64,000 nt of DNA. Source: Candidatus Rokuibacteriota bacterium (GTDB lineage Bacteria > Methylomirabilota > Methylomirabilia > Rokubacteriales > CSP1-6). Every line of letters starts with the position of its first letter. Positions within the stretch are counted from its first letter, which is position 1. A model generated the notes under the pieces. That model saw only the letters and a list, made by a program, of their open reading frames with translations, had not been told where the DNA came from and ran no database searches. Below are positions 52,027 through 60,831 of this stretch, piece by piece. The stretch spans positions 78,328 through 142,327 of the forward strand of contig QHSU01000069.1 in the NCBI GenBank assembly GCA_003220535.1. The letters run 5' to 3'. The translations under genes and the position numbers were made by a program.

Positions 52027-52045
52027 GCGCGGGCTTCGCCCGCGC
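52027..52045. repeat. REP-like hairpin (copy 1)
   Basis: GCGCGGGC-TTC-GCCCGCGC, a perfect 8-bp stem, within the context TTCGAGCGC...GCGCAA. A second element of the same design is at 62974-62992, suggesting a dispersed palindromic repeat. Confidence 0.6.
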
Positions 52046-52068
52046 AATCCCTGTCCGACGGGGAGGCA

Positions 52069-52097
52069 TCGGAGGGGGCCGTCGAGGCCCCCTCCGA
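52069..52097 (-). terminator. Strong hairpin after the repeat lipoprotein gene
   Basis: Perfect 12-bp stem TCGGAGGGGGCC with its complement and the five-base loop GTCGA, beginning 7 bp after the stop at 52105. No T-run follows, so it may terminate by a rho-assisted or GC-rich intrinsic mode, or protect the mRNA end. Confidence 0.6.
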
Positions 52098-52104
52098 ATG
52101 CTCT

Positions 52105-52560
52105 TTACCCGGCTTGCGGCGGGATCGGCGGGACCGGCGGCGCCGCGCCGCTCGGGATCCACACCCAGTAGTATGGCGTGCTCCGGCCGTCGCCGTAGAG
52201 CTGCCAGCGCCCCTCCGGGTAAGTGTAGGTTCGATCGGTCGGCGGGACGACAACCGTCGAGGAGACCGTCGGACTCGAGGGCGGCGGCGGCGCCGAGGTC
52301 ACCGTCGACCCGTTCGGGATCCATACCCAGTAGTACGGTGCCCTCTTGCCGTCTCCGAAGAGCTGCCAGCGGCCCTCTGGATACACGACGCGGTCGGTGG
52401 CGACCGCCGGAACCGTCGGAACCGCTGGGGCCGGCGGAGCCGGGGTCATGACGACCGGGCTCGGGGTGGTCTTCTCGACCTCCCTGCCGTATACGCAGCC
52501 TCCGAGCACGGCCAGGAGCAGCGGTGCGATCCAAATTTTTCGGCTGAGGCCGGTCCTCAT
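52105..52560 (-). CDS. Lipoprotein with two WQL-GDG-YYWVWIP repeats
   Basis: 151 aa. Lipobox: LLLAVLGGCVYG with the acylated cysteine at about residue 22. The mature part has two nearly identical 25-residue units, YPEGRWQLFGDGKRAPYYW and YPEGRWQLYGDGRSTPYYW, each ending VWIP(N/S)G and separated by a Pro/Thr/Ser linker. The aromatic-rich units may form small beta-structures binding envelope components. No family recognised. Stands alone between hairpins and a 334-bp gap. Confidence 0.8.
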   Translation of the reverse strand: MRTGLSRKIWIAPLLLAVLGGCVYGREVEKTTPSPVVMTPAPPAPAVPTVPAVATDRVVYPEGRWQLFGDGKRAPYYWVWIPNGSTVTSAPPPPSSPTVSSTVVVPPTDRTYTYPEGRWQLYGDGRSTPYYWVWIPSGAAPPVPPIPPQAG

Positions 52561-52894
52561 TGCCTATTCCTCCCTACCTGAGCAATTCGTGCCGCTCCCC
52601 CCCCTCCCAGAGCATCTTTCATGCCAGTGGGCTTATCGGGGAACGGATTCGAAGAGATCACGAAATTGCGAGGGGTTAGGCTCAAGGGACCGGCAGGCCG
52701 CCACCTCATTGTTGTGCCGGTAGCGGTAAGACCTACAGGCGCTTTTTTCGCACTCCGGTGCTTTCGTTCGGCAGCCCAGACCCACTTCGCGTTACCATCC
52801 GCGTTGACCCCGATCGATAGGGCGCGTCGTGCGCGCCGCAGGCCGTCGAGGGGCGGGGCCGCCGAGGGGCGACGATCAACTGAAGGAGGCGTCA
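52561..52894. other. Non-coding stretch
   Basis: 334 bp between divergent genes at 52560 and 52895. It is locally less GC-rich in its first half and has a TTTTTT run near 52742, but no convincing hairpin-plus-T terminator, promoter pair or small gene could be identified. The ribosome site GAAGGAGG of the next gene lies at its end. Confidence 0.4.
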
Positions 52895-53212
52895 ATGCTC
52901 GCGATCTGGGTGAAGGTGCGGGTGAAGCCGGACCAACGGAAACGGTTTCTCGAGGCGATCGAAGTGGACGCGCTCGGCTCCGAGAAGGACGAGCCCGGCT
53001 GCCTGCGGTTCAACGTGCTTCAGGACGAACAGGACGAGAACACCTATTACTTCTACGAGGTCTACAAGGACATGGCCGCGCTCGAAGCGCATCGTGCCGC
53101 GCCGCACTACGCCGTCTGGCGCGCCGCGGCCGACACCCTCGACGGGCCAGCCGCGCCGACGCGCTGTAAGACCGTCTTCCCGGCAGACCGTGCTTACTGG
53201 GGCAAGGCGTAG
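52895..53212 (+). CDS. Putative quinol monooxygenase (antibiotic biosynthesis monooxygenase family)
   Basis: 105 aa ferredoxin-like alpha-beta barrel of the ABM/YgiN family. Landmarks: WVKVRVKPDQRKRFLEAIEV, EPGCLRFNVLQDEQDENTYY, FYEVYKDMAALEAHRAAPHY. These small dimers oxidise quinols or polyketides without cofactors. The ATG at 52895 follows GAAGGAGG by 5-6 bp; upstream in-frame codons have no family match. Confidence 0.93.
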   Translation: MLAIWVKVRVKPDQRKRFLEAIEVDALGSEKDEPGCLRFNVLQDEQDENTYYFYEVYKDMAALEAHRAAPHYAVWRAAADTLDGPAAPTRCKTVFPADRAYWGKA

Positions 53213-53383
53213 GCGGTCGGTGGCGGACGGTGGTCGTCAGAACCCCGCGCGCGCTGTCCGCTGGGCGTCGCTGCTGTCATCGTTCGATCACCTGGGTGAG
53301 GGGGCCGACCGTCGGCAATCTTCTGAATCAGGGAGTTCCTGCGCGTGTCGGGTGTGGCGCGGGTATTGCTTGAGTTGCCGCCG

Positions 53384-54439
53384 ATGATGCTATCAGACCG
53401 CCTCCTGGGGCTGTTTTCGTCAGATCTCGCGATCGACCTGGGCACCGCGAACACCCTCGTCTTCGTACGAAACCAGGGGATCGTGCTCAACGAGCCCTCC
53501 ATCATCGCGATCCGCAAGACGGATAACGAGGTGATCGGGGTCGGGCACGAGGCCAAGGCGATGCTCGGCCGCACACCCGAGAACATCATGGCCATTCGCC
53601 CCTTGAAAGACGGCGTGATCGCCGATTTCGACGTCACCGAGCGGATGCTGCAGTACTTCATCGCTCGGGCGCGACAGATCTCGACCGGGCGCAAGCGGGC
53701 CTGGTTCCTCGACCGTCCCCGTGTCGTGGTCGGCGTGCCGTCGGGGATCACCCAGGTGGAGAAACGCGCGGTGCGAGACGCGGCGCTTCAGGCGGGCGCA
53801 CGTGAGGTGTACTTGATCGAGGAACCCACGGCGGCGGCCATCGGCGCCGGTCTGCCGATCCACGAGCCGGGCGGTCACCTGATCGTCGACATCGGCGGCG
53901 GGACGACCGAGGTCGCCGTCATCTCCATGTCGGGCACGGTGTACTGCAACTCCGTTCGGATCGCCGGCGACGAGATGGACGAGGCGATCATCCAGCACAT
54001 CCGCAAGCACTACCGACTGCTGGTGGGCGAGCGGCGCGCCGAAGAGATCAAGATCGCGCTGGGCTCGGCCCATCCGGAAGCCCTCGACCGGTGCTCCATC
54101 GAAGTGAAGGGGCGCGACCTCGTCGACGGCGTCCCGAAGACGCTCGTCGTTACCGACGAGGAGATCCGGGAGGCGCTTCGCGAGCCCGTGATGACCATCG
54201 TCGAGACGGTCCGGACGTGTCTCGAGCGTACGCCGCCGGAGCTCGCGGCCGACATCATCGAGAAGGGCGTGGTCCTGACGGGCGGCGGCGCGCTCCTGCG
54301 CGGCATCGACTGGCTGCTGCAGCACGTGACGCAGCTGCCCGTGCGCGTCGCCGAAGATCCGTTGAGCTGCGCGGCGCGCGGGGCCGGGAAGGCGCTCGAC
54401 GACTTCGAGCTCCTGAAGAAGGTCGCGATCCCCGCCTGA
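53384..54439 (+). CDS. mreB: Rod shape-determining protein MreB
   Basis: About 351 aa. Actin-fold ATPase: phosphate 1 motif [12 protein letters not shown], phosphate 2 [16 protein letters not shown], adenosine motif [17 protein letters not shown] short amphipathic N-terminus ([10 protein letters not shown]) would anchor filaments to the membrane. mreC and mreD do not follow; a convergent secreted-protein gene starts 16 bp later, so this is an orphan copy. Start at either of two adjacent ATGs (53384 or 53387). Role: filament guiding cell-wall synthesis, or a specialised second MreB. Confidence 0.95.
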   Translation: MMLSDRLLGLFSSDLAIDLGTANTLVFVRNQGIVLNEPSIIAIRKTDNEVIGVGHEAKAMLGRTPENIMAIRPLKDGVIADFDVTERMLQYFIARARQISTGRKRAWFLDRPRVVVGVPSGITQVEKRAVRDAALQAGAREVYLIEEPTAAAIGAGLPIHEPGGHLIVDIGGGTTEVAVISMSGTVYCNSVRIAGDEMDEAIIQHIRKHYRLLVGERRAEEIKIALGSAHPEALDRCSIEVKGRDLVDGVPKTLVVTDEEIREALREPVMTIVETVRTCLERTPPELAADIIEKGVVLTGGGALLRGIDWLLQHVTQLPVRVAEDPLSCAARGAGKALDDFELLKKVAIPA

Positions 54440-54454
54440 GACCGCGGCTCCGTC

Positions 54455-55246
54455 TTAATCCACGCCGAAGTCGAAGACTCTCCCGCTCGCCCCGGAGGCC
54501 ATGCCGAAGGTGAGCACGAAGCCGTACTCGCCGGTCGGCAGGGGTTGCTTCGGCGTCAGCTTGTAGAGCCCGCGCGAGTCCTTCTCCGACTCGACATCGA
54601 TCGTGTCCTCGCTCCGGACCCCCATCTTCTGGGTGCCGCCGAAGGGGTGGAACGCGCCGCTCGAGATCTTGAGGTTCCGGTCGTCGTGGTCGTCGCCCCT
54701 CTTGAGCCGCACCAGCGGCGCCTCGTTCGCCGGCCACGCGCTGTAGAAGACCGGCTGCTTCTCCGAGACGCGATACTGGGCCTTCTTGCCCTTGAGGACC
54801 AGCTCGCTGCTGCTCGAGAAGAAGGCGACGTTGGTCTCGATAGAGGACACGGCGGCCCGGAGCTCGACGTACTTGCCGTCGGCCAGGTGGAAGATCGTTT
54901 CGCGGGGCGACGTCGAGCTGGCCGCGGGGGGCGCGGCCGTCGCGGCCGGAGGCGCCGGTGTCGCGGCGCTCCCTGGAGTTCCCGGATGGCTGACCATCGC
55001 CTCGATGATCTGATCCGACAGCCCCGCACCCTTGAGCGCGATCAGTCCCTTGGTGCTGACATCGAACTTCGTCGGGCTCGTGCGGATCTTCGCGAGGATC
55101 AGCGAGTCCGACAGCCCCGCCTTCTTCATCGCCATGACCGACTCGTTCGTGAGCACTTCCTGCGCGGTGAGGGCCGTCGCGTTGAGCAGCGTCAGCGACA
55201 CCACCGCGAGCACGAACATGAGCCGGAGTCTTGCCGAGTGCACCAT
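54455..55246 (-). CDS. Secreted protein with two N-terminal helical repeats, function unknown
   Basis: 263 aa. Signal peptide LRLMFVLAVVSLTLLNATAL with cleavage near TAQ. Mature N-terminus has two short repeats: VMAMKKAGLSDSLILAKI and LIALKGAGLSDQIIEAMV. An Ala/Pro linker follows, then a beta-rich C-terminal domain (LADGKYVELRAAVSSIETNV, LPTGEYGFVLTFG). The ATG at 55246 follows GGGAGGAAT; an upstream in-frame start adds residues with no signal character. No named family recognised. Confidence 0.8.
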   Translation of the reverse strand: MVHSARLRLMFVLAVVSLTLLNATALTAQEVLTNESVMAMKKAGLSDSLILAKIRTSPTKFDVSTKGLIALKGAGLSDQIIEAMVSHPGTPGSAATPAPPAATAAPPAASSTSPRETIFHLADGKYVELRAAVSSIETNVAFFSSSSELVLKGKKAQYRVSEKQPVFYSAWPANEAPLVRLKRGDDHDDRNLKISSGAFHPFGGTQKMGVRSEDTIDVESEKDSRGLYKLTPKQPLPTGEYGFVLTFGMASGASGRVFDFGVD

Positions 55247-55318
55247 CACGATTCCTCCCGATTGGCCGCCGAGACGGGGCGCTATCACGTCAGCGGAGTT
55301 GCGGTCACGTCTGCGGAG

Positions 55319-56284
55319 TTATAGTGTGCGGTCCCGCTCGCTGTCAAGCGGGCTCGTCCCGGCATTCGTGTTCGACGCGGCGGGTGGTGCCGGACGGCGA
55401 GCCACGCGGGCCGGCCGATGCGCGAGCCATAGTCCCAGAGCGACGCCGACGAGCCCCAGGAGGGCCAGCGGCGAGACGTCTTCGGCCAGAAGCCAGACCC
55501 CGAGCCCAGCCGCCGTGAGGGGGCTCAGCGCAAGGAATGCGGTGACCTGCGTTGCCGTGGCGCGGTTCAGCGCCCACAGCCAGAGGTAGTACCCGACGCC
55601 GCTGCTGACGCCGATGAAGCCGACCGCCAGCCACCCGCCGGCCGTGAAGTGGGGCAGGGAACGGAAGAACCCTTCGCCGGCGGCCAGCAGCGCGAGGAAG
55701 CCGATCGAAGCCAGCATGGCGAAGGCGCTCACCGGCAACGTCGGATACCTTCTCAGATACGGCCGGTAGAGCACGCTGCAGACGGCGCCGCTCAGGGCGC
55801 TCGCGAGCACGGCCAGCTCGCCGACCCACTCGTCGGCCGCGGCGTCCCGCTGAAGCGCCTTTTCCCCGAGCGCCAGACCGACGCCGGCGACCGTGAGGAG
55901 CACACCGAAGATCTTCGCCGGCGTGAGCCGCTCGCGGCCCAGCGCCGCCGCGACGATCAGTGTCAGCAAGGGGAGCGTCGCGAAGATCAGCGCGGCGCGC
56001 GCCGCCGGCACGAACCGGAGCCCGTAGTTCAAGAGCGCGATCAGGACCCCGAACTGCGTGATCCCGAGCAGGCCGATCGGCAGGAGATCACGCCGCGCGA
56101 TCCGCGCGGGCTGACGAACCAGTAGGACCGGCGGCAGGAGGCAGCCGAATCCGACGACGTAACGCAGGAGCGCCAGCGACGCCGGGCCGGTCTGATCGAC
56201 GACGAATCGCGTGGCGACCATGGCCGAGCCGACCAGGATGCCGGCGGCCGCCGCCGCTGACGCGGGCCAAAGCCGCGCCCTCAC
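55319..56284 (-). CDS. EamA/DMT-family transporter
   Basis: 321 aa with about ten hydrophobic helices in two EamA halves: GILVGSAMVATRFVVDQTGP and LASLSGA-type second half (VLASALSGAVCSVLYRPYLR). C-terminal tail is basic and proline-rich. Such permeases export amino acids or metabolites. GTG start at 56284 overlaps the stop of the MarR-GNAT gene (GTGA), so export and regulation are translationally coupled. Confidence 0.92.
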   Translation of the reverse strand: MRARLWPASAAAAAGILVGSAMVATRFVVDQTGPASLALLRYVVGFGCLLPPVLLVRQPARIARRDLLPIGLLGITQFGVLIALLNYGLRFVPAARAALIFATLPLLTLIVAAALGRERLTPAKIFGVLLTVAGVGLALGEKALQRDAAADEWVGELAVLASALSGAVCSVLYRPYLRRYPTLPVSAFAMLASIGFLALLAAGEGFFRSLPHFTAGGWLAVGFIGVSSGVGYYLWLWALNRATATQVTAFLALSPLTAAGLGVWLLAEDVSPLALLGLVGVALGLWLAHRPARVARRPAPPAASNTNAGTSPLDSERDRTL

Positions 56285-57210
56285 AACGAGAGCTCCCACG
56301 TCTCCCCGATCAGGTCGCGACCGAAGCTCCGGTGCCGCTCCTTGCGGACCAGCCGGAAGCCGGCGGCTTCGTAGATGCGCCGCGCGGCGCGCAGCACGCT
56401 GTTGGTCCAGAGCGTGATCTTCCGGTAGCCCACCTGCCGGGCGAAGCGCACGCACTCGGTCACCAGGTGCCCGCCGATGCCGAGCCCGCGCGCCTTCGGC
56501 TCGACCAGCAAGAGCCGCAGCTGCGCGACGGTCCGTGACGCGCTCACGAGGAACACGGAGCCGACGATCTCGCCGTCCTTCTCGGCGATCCAGCACCGCT
56601 CGCGCTTGGGATCGAAGTTCTGGATGAACTTGGCCACGACACTAGCGACGAGGGCCTCGAATTGCTCGTCCCAGCCGTATTCCTGGCCGTAGAGGGCGCC
56701 GTGGCGGTGGACCACCCAGCCCATGTCGCCCGGCTGGTGCGGGCGGAGCACGTAGGCGGCTCGCGACTCGGCGGGCGCGCCCAGGAACCCCTCGATCGTT
56801 TGCATCGCCTCGATCAGCCTCCGCTGCTCGCCCGGGCCGAGCCGGTCGAGCATCGCGCCGATGTCCGCGCGCGAGCGTACGTTGAGCGGAGCGAATGCCG
56901 CTCGGCCACGTTCCGTCAGCGACAGGTGGCTCTGCCGCCTGTCGGCCTTCGAGGGGGTCCGGCGGATCAGGCGGCGCCGCTCGAAGCCGCGAAGGATGCG
57001 GCTCAAGTAGCCGGCGTCCAGCCCGAGCTCGCGGGCGAGCTCGGTCGCCGCCGGCTTGTCGCGGTGCGCGAGCTCGTAGAGCACCCGGGCCTCGGCCAGC
57101 GAGAACGAGCTCTCCAGGTAGCCTTCGTGCAGGAGACCGATCTGCTTGGTGTAGAAGCGGTTGAAGCGCCGCACGGTCGCGACGCGCTGCTCGAAGTCGG
57201 TGTCGGCCAT
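56281..57210 (-). CDS. MarR-family regulator fused to GNAT acetyltransferase
   Basis: 309 aa. Residues about 1-145: MarR winged helix (LAHRDKPAATELARELGLDA, GYLSRILRGFERRRLIRR, DRRQSHLSLTERGRAAF). Residues about 155-309: GNAT domain with the acetyl-CoA loop EPKARGLGIGGHLV and the preceding strand VAQLRLLLVEP. The combination is a known fusion whose acetyl acceptor is generally unknown. A palindromic site lies upstream at 57249-57268 between this gene and dihydropyrimidinase, consistent with autoregulation and control of both sides. Coupled to the EamA exporter downstream. Confidence 0.95.
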   Translation of the reverse strand: MADTDFEQRVATVRRFNRFYTKQIGLLHEGYLESSFSLAEARVLYELAHRDKPAATELARELGLDAGYLSRILRGFERRRLIRRTPSKADRRQSHLSLTERGRAAFAPLNVRSRADIGAMLDRLGPGEQRRLIEAMQTIEGFLGAPAESRAAYVLRPHQPGDMGWVVHRHGALYGQEYGWDEQFEALVASVVAKFIQNFDPKRERCWIAEKDGEIVGSVFLVSASRTVAQLRLLLVEPKARGLGIGGHLVTECVRFARQVGYRKITLWTNSVLRAARRIYEAAGFRLVRKERHRSFGRDLIGETWELSL

Positions 57211-57248
57211 CGCCGCCGCCTCCCTCCGCCTTCCGCGTGAGTTGCTAT

Positions 57249-57268
57249 AGTCAATTAATTAGTTGACT
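57249..57268. promoter_or_regulatory. Candidate MarR operator palindrome
   Basis: AGTCAATTAATTAGTTGACT: 20 bp, nine of ten positions symmetrical, in an AT-rich island within otherwise GC-rich DNA. A second TTGAC-TTT-GTCAA symmetry overlaps its right end (57263-57275). It lies between the divergent MarR-GNAT (start 57210) and dihydropyrimidinase (start 57359) genes. Confidence 0.65.
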
Positions 57269-57358
57269 TTGTCAAATAATGGCCCGGCTTGACCCGACGC
57301 CCCAACGCGTGGTACCCGTCCAGCACGTCGCCGCGGCGGCGATCGGGGAGGACTGACC

Positions 57359-58786
57359 ATGCTGGATCTCTTGATTCGTGGAGGCGACGTGGTGACGCCG
57401 CAGGGCGTCGGGCGATGGGACGTGGCCATCGAGCGGGAGCGCATCGTTGCCCTCGGCCTGCCCGGGCACGGCCTCGAGGCGGGGCGCGTGATCGACGCCG
57501 CCGGCAAGATCGTCGTGCCCGGGGGCGTCGAGCCCCACACGCACCTCGCGCACTTCATCTCGATGCAGCCGGAGGAGAATCTCCATACCCTCGGTCCCGA
57601 GGAGGACACGCGGGGCATGGTCTTCGGGGGCACGACCACCCACGTGGACTTCTGCTTCGTGCGCCCGGGGACCGACGTCCAGCAGGTGATCGAGACGCGG
57701 GCCGCGCGCTGGAAGGGCAACTCCTACGCGGACTACTCCTTCCACGTGGCCCTCCAGGGCCAGCTGCCCCTCAAGGTGTTCGACCAGATTCCCGAGGCGA
57801 TCCAGGCGGGCTTCCCGAGCTTCAAGGTGTTCACGGTCGACGTGCTGCCGCCGCATCCCAAGCGCCATCCCTACCGGCTCGACTTCGGGCGGATCCAGCT
57901 CGCGATGGAGAAGGTCGCCCCGAACGGCGGGCTCATGGTCGTGCACGCCGAGGACCACGACATCGTGCAGTTCATGTACGAGAAGTTCCGCGAAGAAAAG
58001 CAGACGGACGGCTGGTTGCTGCCGCTCGTACACAACAAGCTCTCGGAGAAGCTCGCGTTCCGCCGCACGATCCAGCTCGCCGCGCACACCGGCGCCGGCG
58101 TCTACTTCGTCCACACCTCGGCCCGCGAGGGCGTGGACGCGGTGGTCGAGGCCCGCGCCGCGGGGCTCCCGATCTACGCCGAGACGCTCCACCACTACGC
58201 CTGCTTCACCGCCGAGGACTACAAGTCGCCCCGCGGCTTCTGCTACCACACGTATCCGTCGCTCAAGTACCCCGAGGACCAGGCGGCGCTCTGGAACGGG
58301 CTCGTACGCGACGGGGTGTCGACGACGGCGACGGACGAGTTCCCGACGTCGCTCGAGCTCAAGCTCCGCGGCCAGGATCTCGAGAACGTGACTGGCGGCA
58401 ATCTTGGCGCCGAGGCGCGGATGGGGATCGTCTATTCCGAAGGGGTCGTGAAGCGGCGGATGACGCTCGAGCGTTTCGCCGACGTCACCGCCACGAACGC
58501 CGCCAGGATCCTCGGACTCTACCCGCGGAAGGGTGTCATCGCCCCCGGCAGCGACGCGGACATCGCGATCATCGATCCGTCGATCAAGAAGACGCTCGCC
58601 CGGGAGGATTTTCACGTCAGCGACTACAGCCCGTGGGAGGGCTGGGCGATCCAGGGCTGGCCCGTGACCACGATCCTCCGCGGCCGCGTCGTGGTGGAAG
58701 ACCGCCGGCTGGTCGGCGACCGGCGCGACGGAAAGCTGGTGGCGCGAAAGATCCCGGCCGAGGTGCTGCGCCGTCCGGCCTGCTGA
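57359..58786 (+). CDS. hydA: Dihydropyrimidinase/hydantoinase family amidohydrolase
   Basis: 475 aa. Metal motif VEPHTHLAHFI (H-x-H), the carboxylated lysine in FPSFKVFTVD, further histidines in GLMVVHAEDHD and GVYFVHTSAREG, and the aspartate in TTATDEFPTS. This is the dinuclear zinc set of D-hydantoinases, which open cyclic ureides such as dihydropyrimidines. GGAGG precedes the ATG by 7 bp. Divergent from the MarR-GNAT regulator, whose operator lies in between, so expression may respond to that regulator's ligand. Confidence 0.95.
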   Translation: MLDLLIRGGDVVTPQGVGRWDVAIERERIVALGLPGHGLEAGRVIDAAGKIVVPGGVEPHTHLAHFISMQPEENLHTLGPEEDTRGMVFGGTTTHVDFCFVRPGTDVQQVIETRAARWKGNSYADYSFHVALQGQLPLKVFDQIPEAIQAGFPSFKVFTVDVLPPHPKRHPYRLDFGRIQLAMEKVAPNGGLMVVHAEDHDIVQFMYEKFREEKQTDGWLLPLVHNKLSEKLAFRRTIQLAAHTGAGVYFVHTSAREGVDAVVEARAAGLPIYAETLHHYACFTAEDYKSPRGFCYHTYPSLKYPEDQAALWNGLVRDGVSTTATDEFPTSLELKLRGQDLENVTGGNLGAEARMGIVYSEGVVKRRMTLERFADVTATNAARILGLYPRKGVIAPGSDADIAIIDPSIKKTLAREDFHVSDYSPWEGWAIQGWPVTTILRGRVVVEDRRLVGDRRDGKLVARKIPAEVLRRPAC

Positions 58787-58816
58787 GCGAGCGCAGGGAG
58801 GCGCTCGGGCCCGGAC

Positions 58817-60820
58817 CTAGGAGCGGAGCGCGACCTCAGTCCTCGGGCGCGCCTCGACCGGTGGGGCGATCTCCGTCTTGCTCGCCTCGTACGCGGCGGT
58901 CCCGGCCCCCGGCCGTGCTCCGGCTCGCACCGCCGCCTCGGGACGGCCGGCGGCGCCGACCGCCGCATCCGCGACGCCCTCGCTGGGCGTGGCCGTGTAC
59001 ACCGGGACGAGGCGGCGAATCTCGTCGACGTCGAACGGCTTGCCCACGCTCTTCGCCCCGGTCCGATCGAGGAACTGCCGGGTCGTCGGGTTCAGCAAGT
59101 CCCCGGTGACGAAGACGATGCGGCGCTCGAGGCCGGGCCGCCGCTGCGCCACCTCGCCGTAGAGCTCCGCGCCGCTCATCCCCGGCATTTTCATGTCGCT
59201 GAAGACGAGGTCGAAGGCGCGGTCGAGCAGCCGATCGAGCGCGGCGGCGCCGCTGTTCGCCGTTTCCACTTGATGACCGTCGAGCGCGAGCGCGTCGGCG
59301 AGAAGCTCCGCCACGTCCGGCTCGTCGTCGACGACCAGGATCGTCTTCCCAGACGCCGCCTCGAGCGTCTCGCCGGGGTGGTGCGCCTCGCTCGCCAGGA
59401 GCGGCGCGCCGGCCGGCAGCTCGACTACGAGCGTGGCGCCTCCGCCGGGCGTCGTCTCGAGCCGCAGGCTGCCGTCGTGACCTTCGACGATCCCCCGGCA
59501 GAGCGAGAGCCCGAGCCCGGTGCCCTGGCCGGGGGCCTTCGTGGTGAAGAACGGGTCGAAGATCCGTGTCCGGACGTCCGGGGAGACGCCGGGTCCGCTG
59601 TCCGCGACCTCGAGCACGATGCGATCCGTCACGGGATCGTGGCGCGTGGTCAAGATGAGGCGGCGGGCCGTCGGGACACCGCGCATCGCCTGATGGGCAT
59701 TCGTCAGGAGGTTCACGATGACTTGCTGGATCTGATGGGGATCGGCCCAGAGCTGGGGCAGGTCAGGCGCGAACCGCCGGATCACGTCGACGTCGTCGAT
59801 CCTGAGCGGATAGGCCAGGAGCTCGACGGCGTCGTCGACGAGCTGGTTCATCAGCACGAGCTGCCGCTCCGGCGGATACTGGCGCGCGAGCGCCAGGAAG
59901 TTCGTCACGATTCGGGTGCAGCGCTCGGCCGACTTCGCGATCTTGTCGAGCTGCTCGGCCATCGGCCCGACCCCGACGCGCATGAGCAAGAGTTGCGTGT
60001 ACCCCACGATCGTGGACAGCGGGTTGTTCAGCTCGTGAGAGACGCCGGCGAGCAGCTGGCCCATCGCCGCGACCTTCTCGGCCTGGAACAGCGCCTCCCG
60101 CTGAGTCTCCAGCTCGAGAGTCCGCTGCGTCACCTGGGCTTCGAGCTCGGCGGTGTGGGCCTGGAGGGCTTCCTCGCGGACCTGCCGTCCGTAGACTTGC
60201 CGGACCAGCGGGAGCAGCAGCAGATAGAGGATCAGGGCGCCGGCGAACGAGATCGTCCAGATGACGATCCGGGCTCGCTGGATCGTGGCAAAGAGCCGGA
60301 CCGGGCTCTTGTACACCTCGACGACGCCGACGACCCGCCGGGTCGTCTTCGAGAAGATGGGCACGTACACCTCGGCGAGCGTGGTGAACTGCCCGCGCTC
60401 GTACGCATGCTCGCGCCGGCTCAGCGTCTTGATCTCGACGCTGACCTCGCCGGCCAGCGCCTCCTTGAGCTCGTCGTTGTCCGCGAATCGCTGGCCGATC
60501 AGCCTGGGCTCGTCCGACCAGAGCACGGTGGCGTCGCGATCCCACACCTTGACGCGGACGACCTCCGGGAAGCCGGCGAGCAGCTTCGAAAACTCCCCTC
60601 GAGCCCGCTGACCGGGCGCCGCGCTCGGCGGGGCGGAGAAGAGCGCGTCGACGCCGGTCAGCTCCACCTCCCGCCGCGCGACGGCCGCGGTGTTCTCCCA
60701 TTCCCACTCCGCCACCGCGTGCGTGAGAAGCCACGACAGGGCGAAGCCCATGGACAGGGCGAGCGCCATGACACAGAGAAAGCTCAGCGCGGCGAATTTC
60801 GCTCCGGACGAGAACTTCAT
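58817..60820 (-). CDS. Membrane sensor histidine kinase with C-terminal receiver domain
   Basis: 667 aa. TM1 residues about 9-31, a periplasmic sensor of about 150 residues ([20 protein letters not shown]), TM2 about 185-206, a coiled coil (about 212-250), HisKA with His262 in [14 protein letters not shown], and HATPase_c with N-box [21 protein letters not shown] and [12 protein letters not shown]. After a linker, a receiver domain has [11 protein letters not shown] and the phospho-Asp in [13 protein letters not shown], with a variable Ala/Pro-rich tail. Gene start lies 12 bp after the stop of the kinase at 60832-62772, so the two likely act in one signalling route. Confidence 0.95.
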   Translation of the reverse strand: MKFSSGAKFAALSFLCVMALALSMGFALSWLLTHAVAEWEWENTAAVARREVELTGVDALFSAPPSAAPGQRARGEFSKLLAGFPEVVRVKVWDRDATVLWSDEPRLIGQRFADNDELKEALAGEVSVEIKTLSRREHAYERGQFTTLAEVYVPIFSKTTRRVVGVVEVYKSPVRLFATIQRARIVIWTISFAGALILYLLLLPLVRQVYGRQVREEALQAHTAELEAQVTQRTLELETQREALFQAEKVAAMGQLLAGVSHELNNPLSTIVGYTQLLLMRVGVGPMAEQLDKIAKSAERCTRIVTNFLALARQYPPERQLVLMNQLVDDAVELLAYPLRIDDVDVIRRFAPDLPQLWADPHQIQQVIVNLLTNAHQAMRGVPTARRLILTTRHDPVTDRIVLEVADSGPGVSPDVRTRIFDPFFTTKAPGQGTGLGLSLCRGIVEGHDGSLRLETTPGGGATLVVELPAGAPLLASEAHHPGETLEAASGKTILVVDDEPDVAELLADALALDGHQVETANSGAAALDRLLDRAFDLVFSDMKMPGMSGAELYGEVAQRRPGLERRIVFVTGDLLNPTTRQFLDRTGAKSVGKPFDVDEIRRLVPVYTATPSEGVADAAVGAAGRPEAAVRAGARPGAGTAAYEASKTEIAPPVEARPRTEVALRS

Positions 60821-60831
60821 CCGGGTGATCC

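Noticed and set aside
52735..52750. Intrinsic terminator at the TTTTTT run
   Set aside because: No adjacent stable GC hairpin could be formed immediately upstream.
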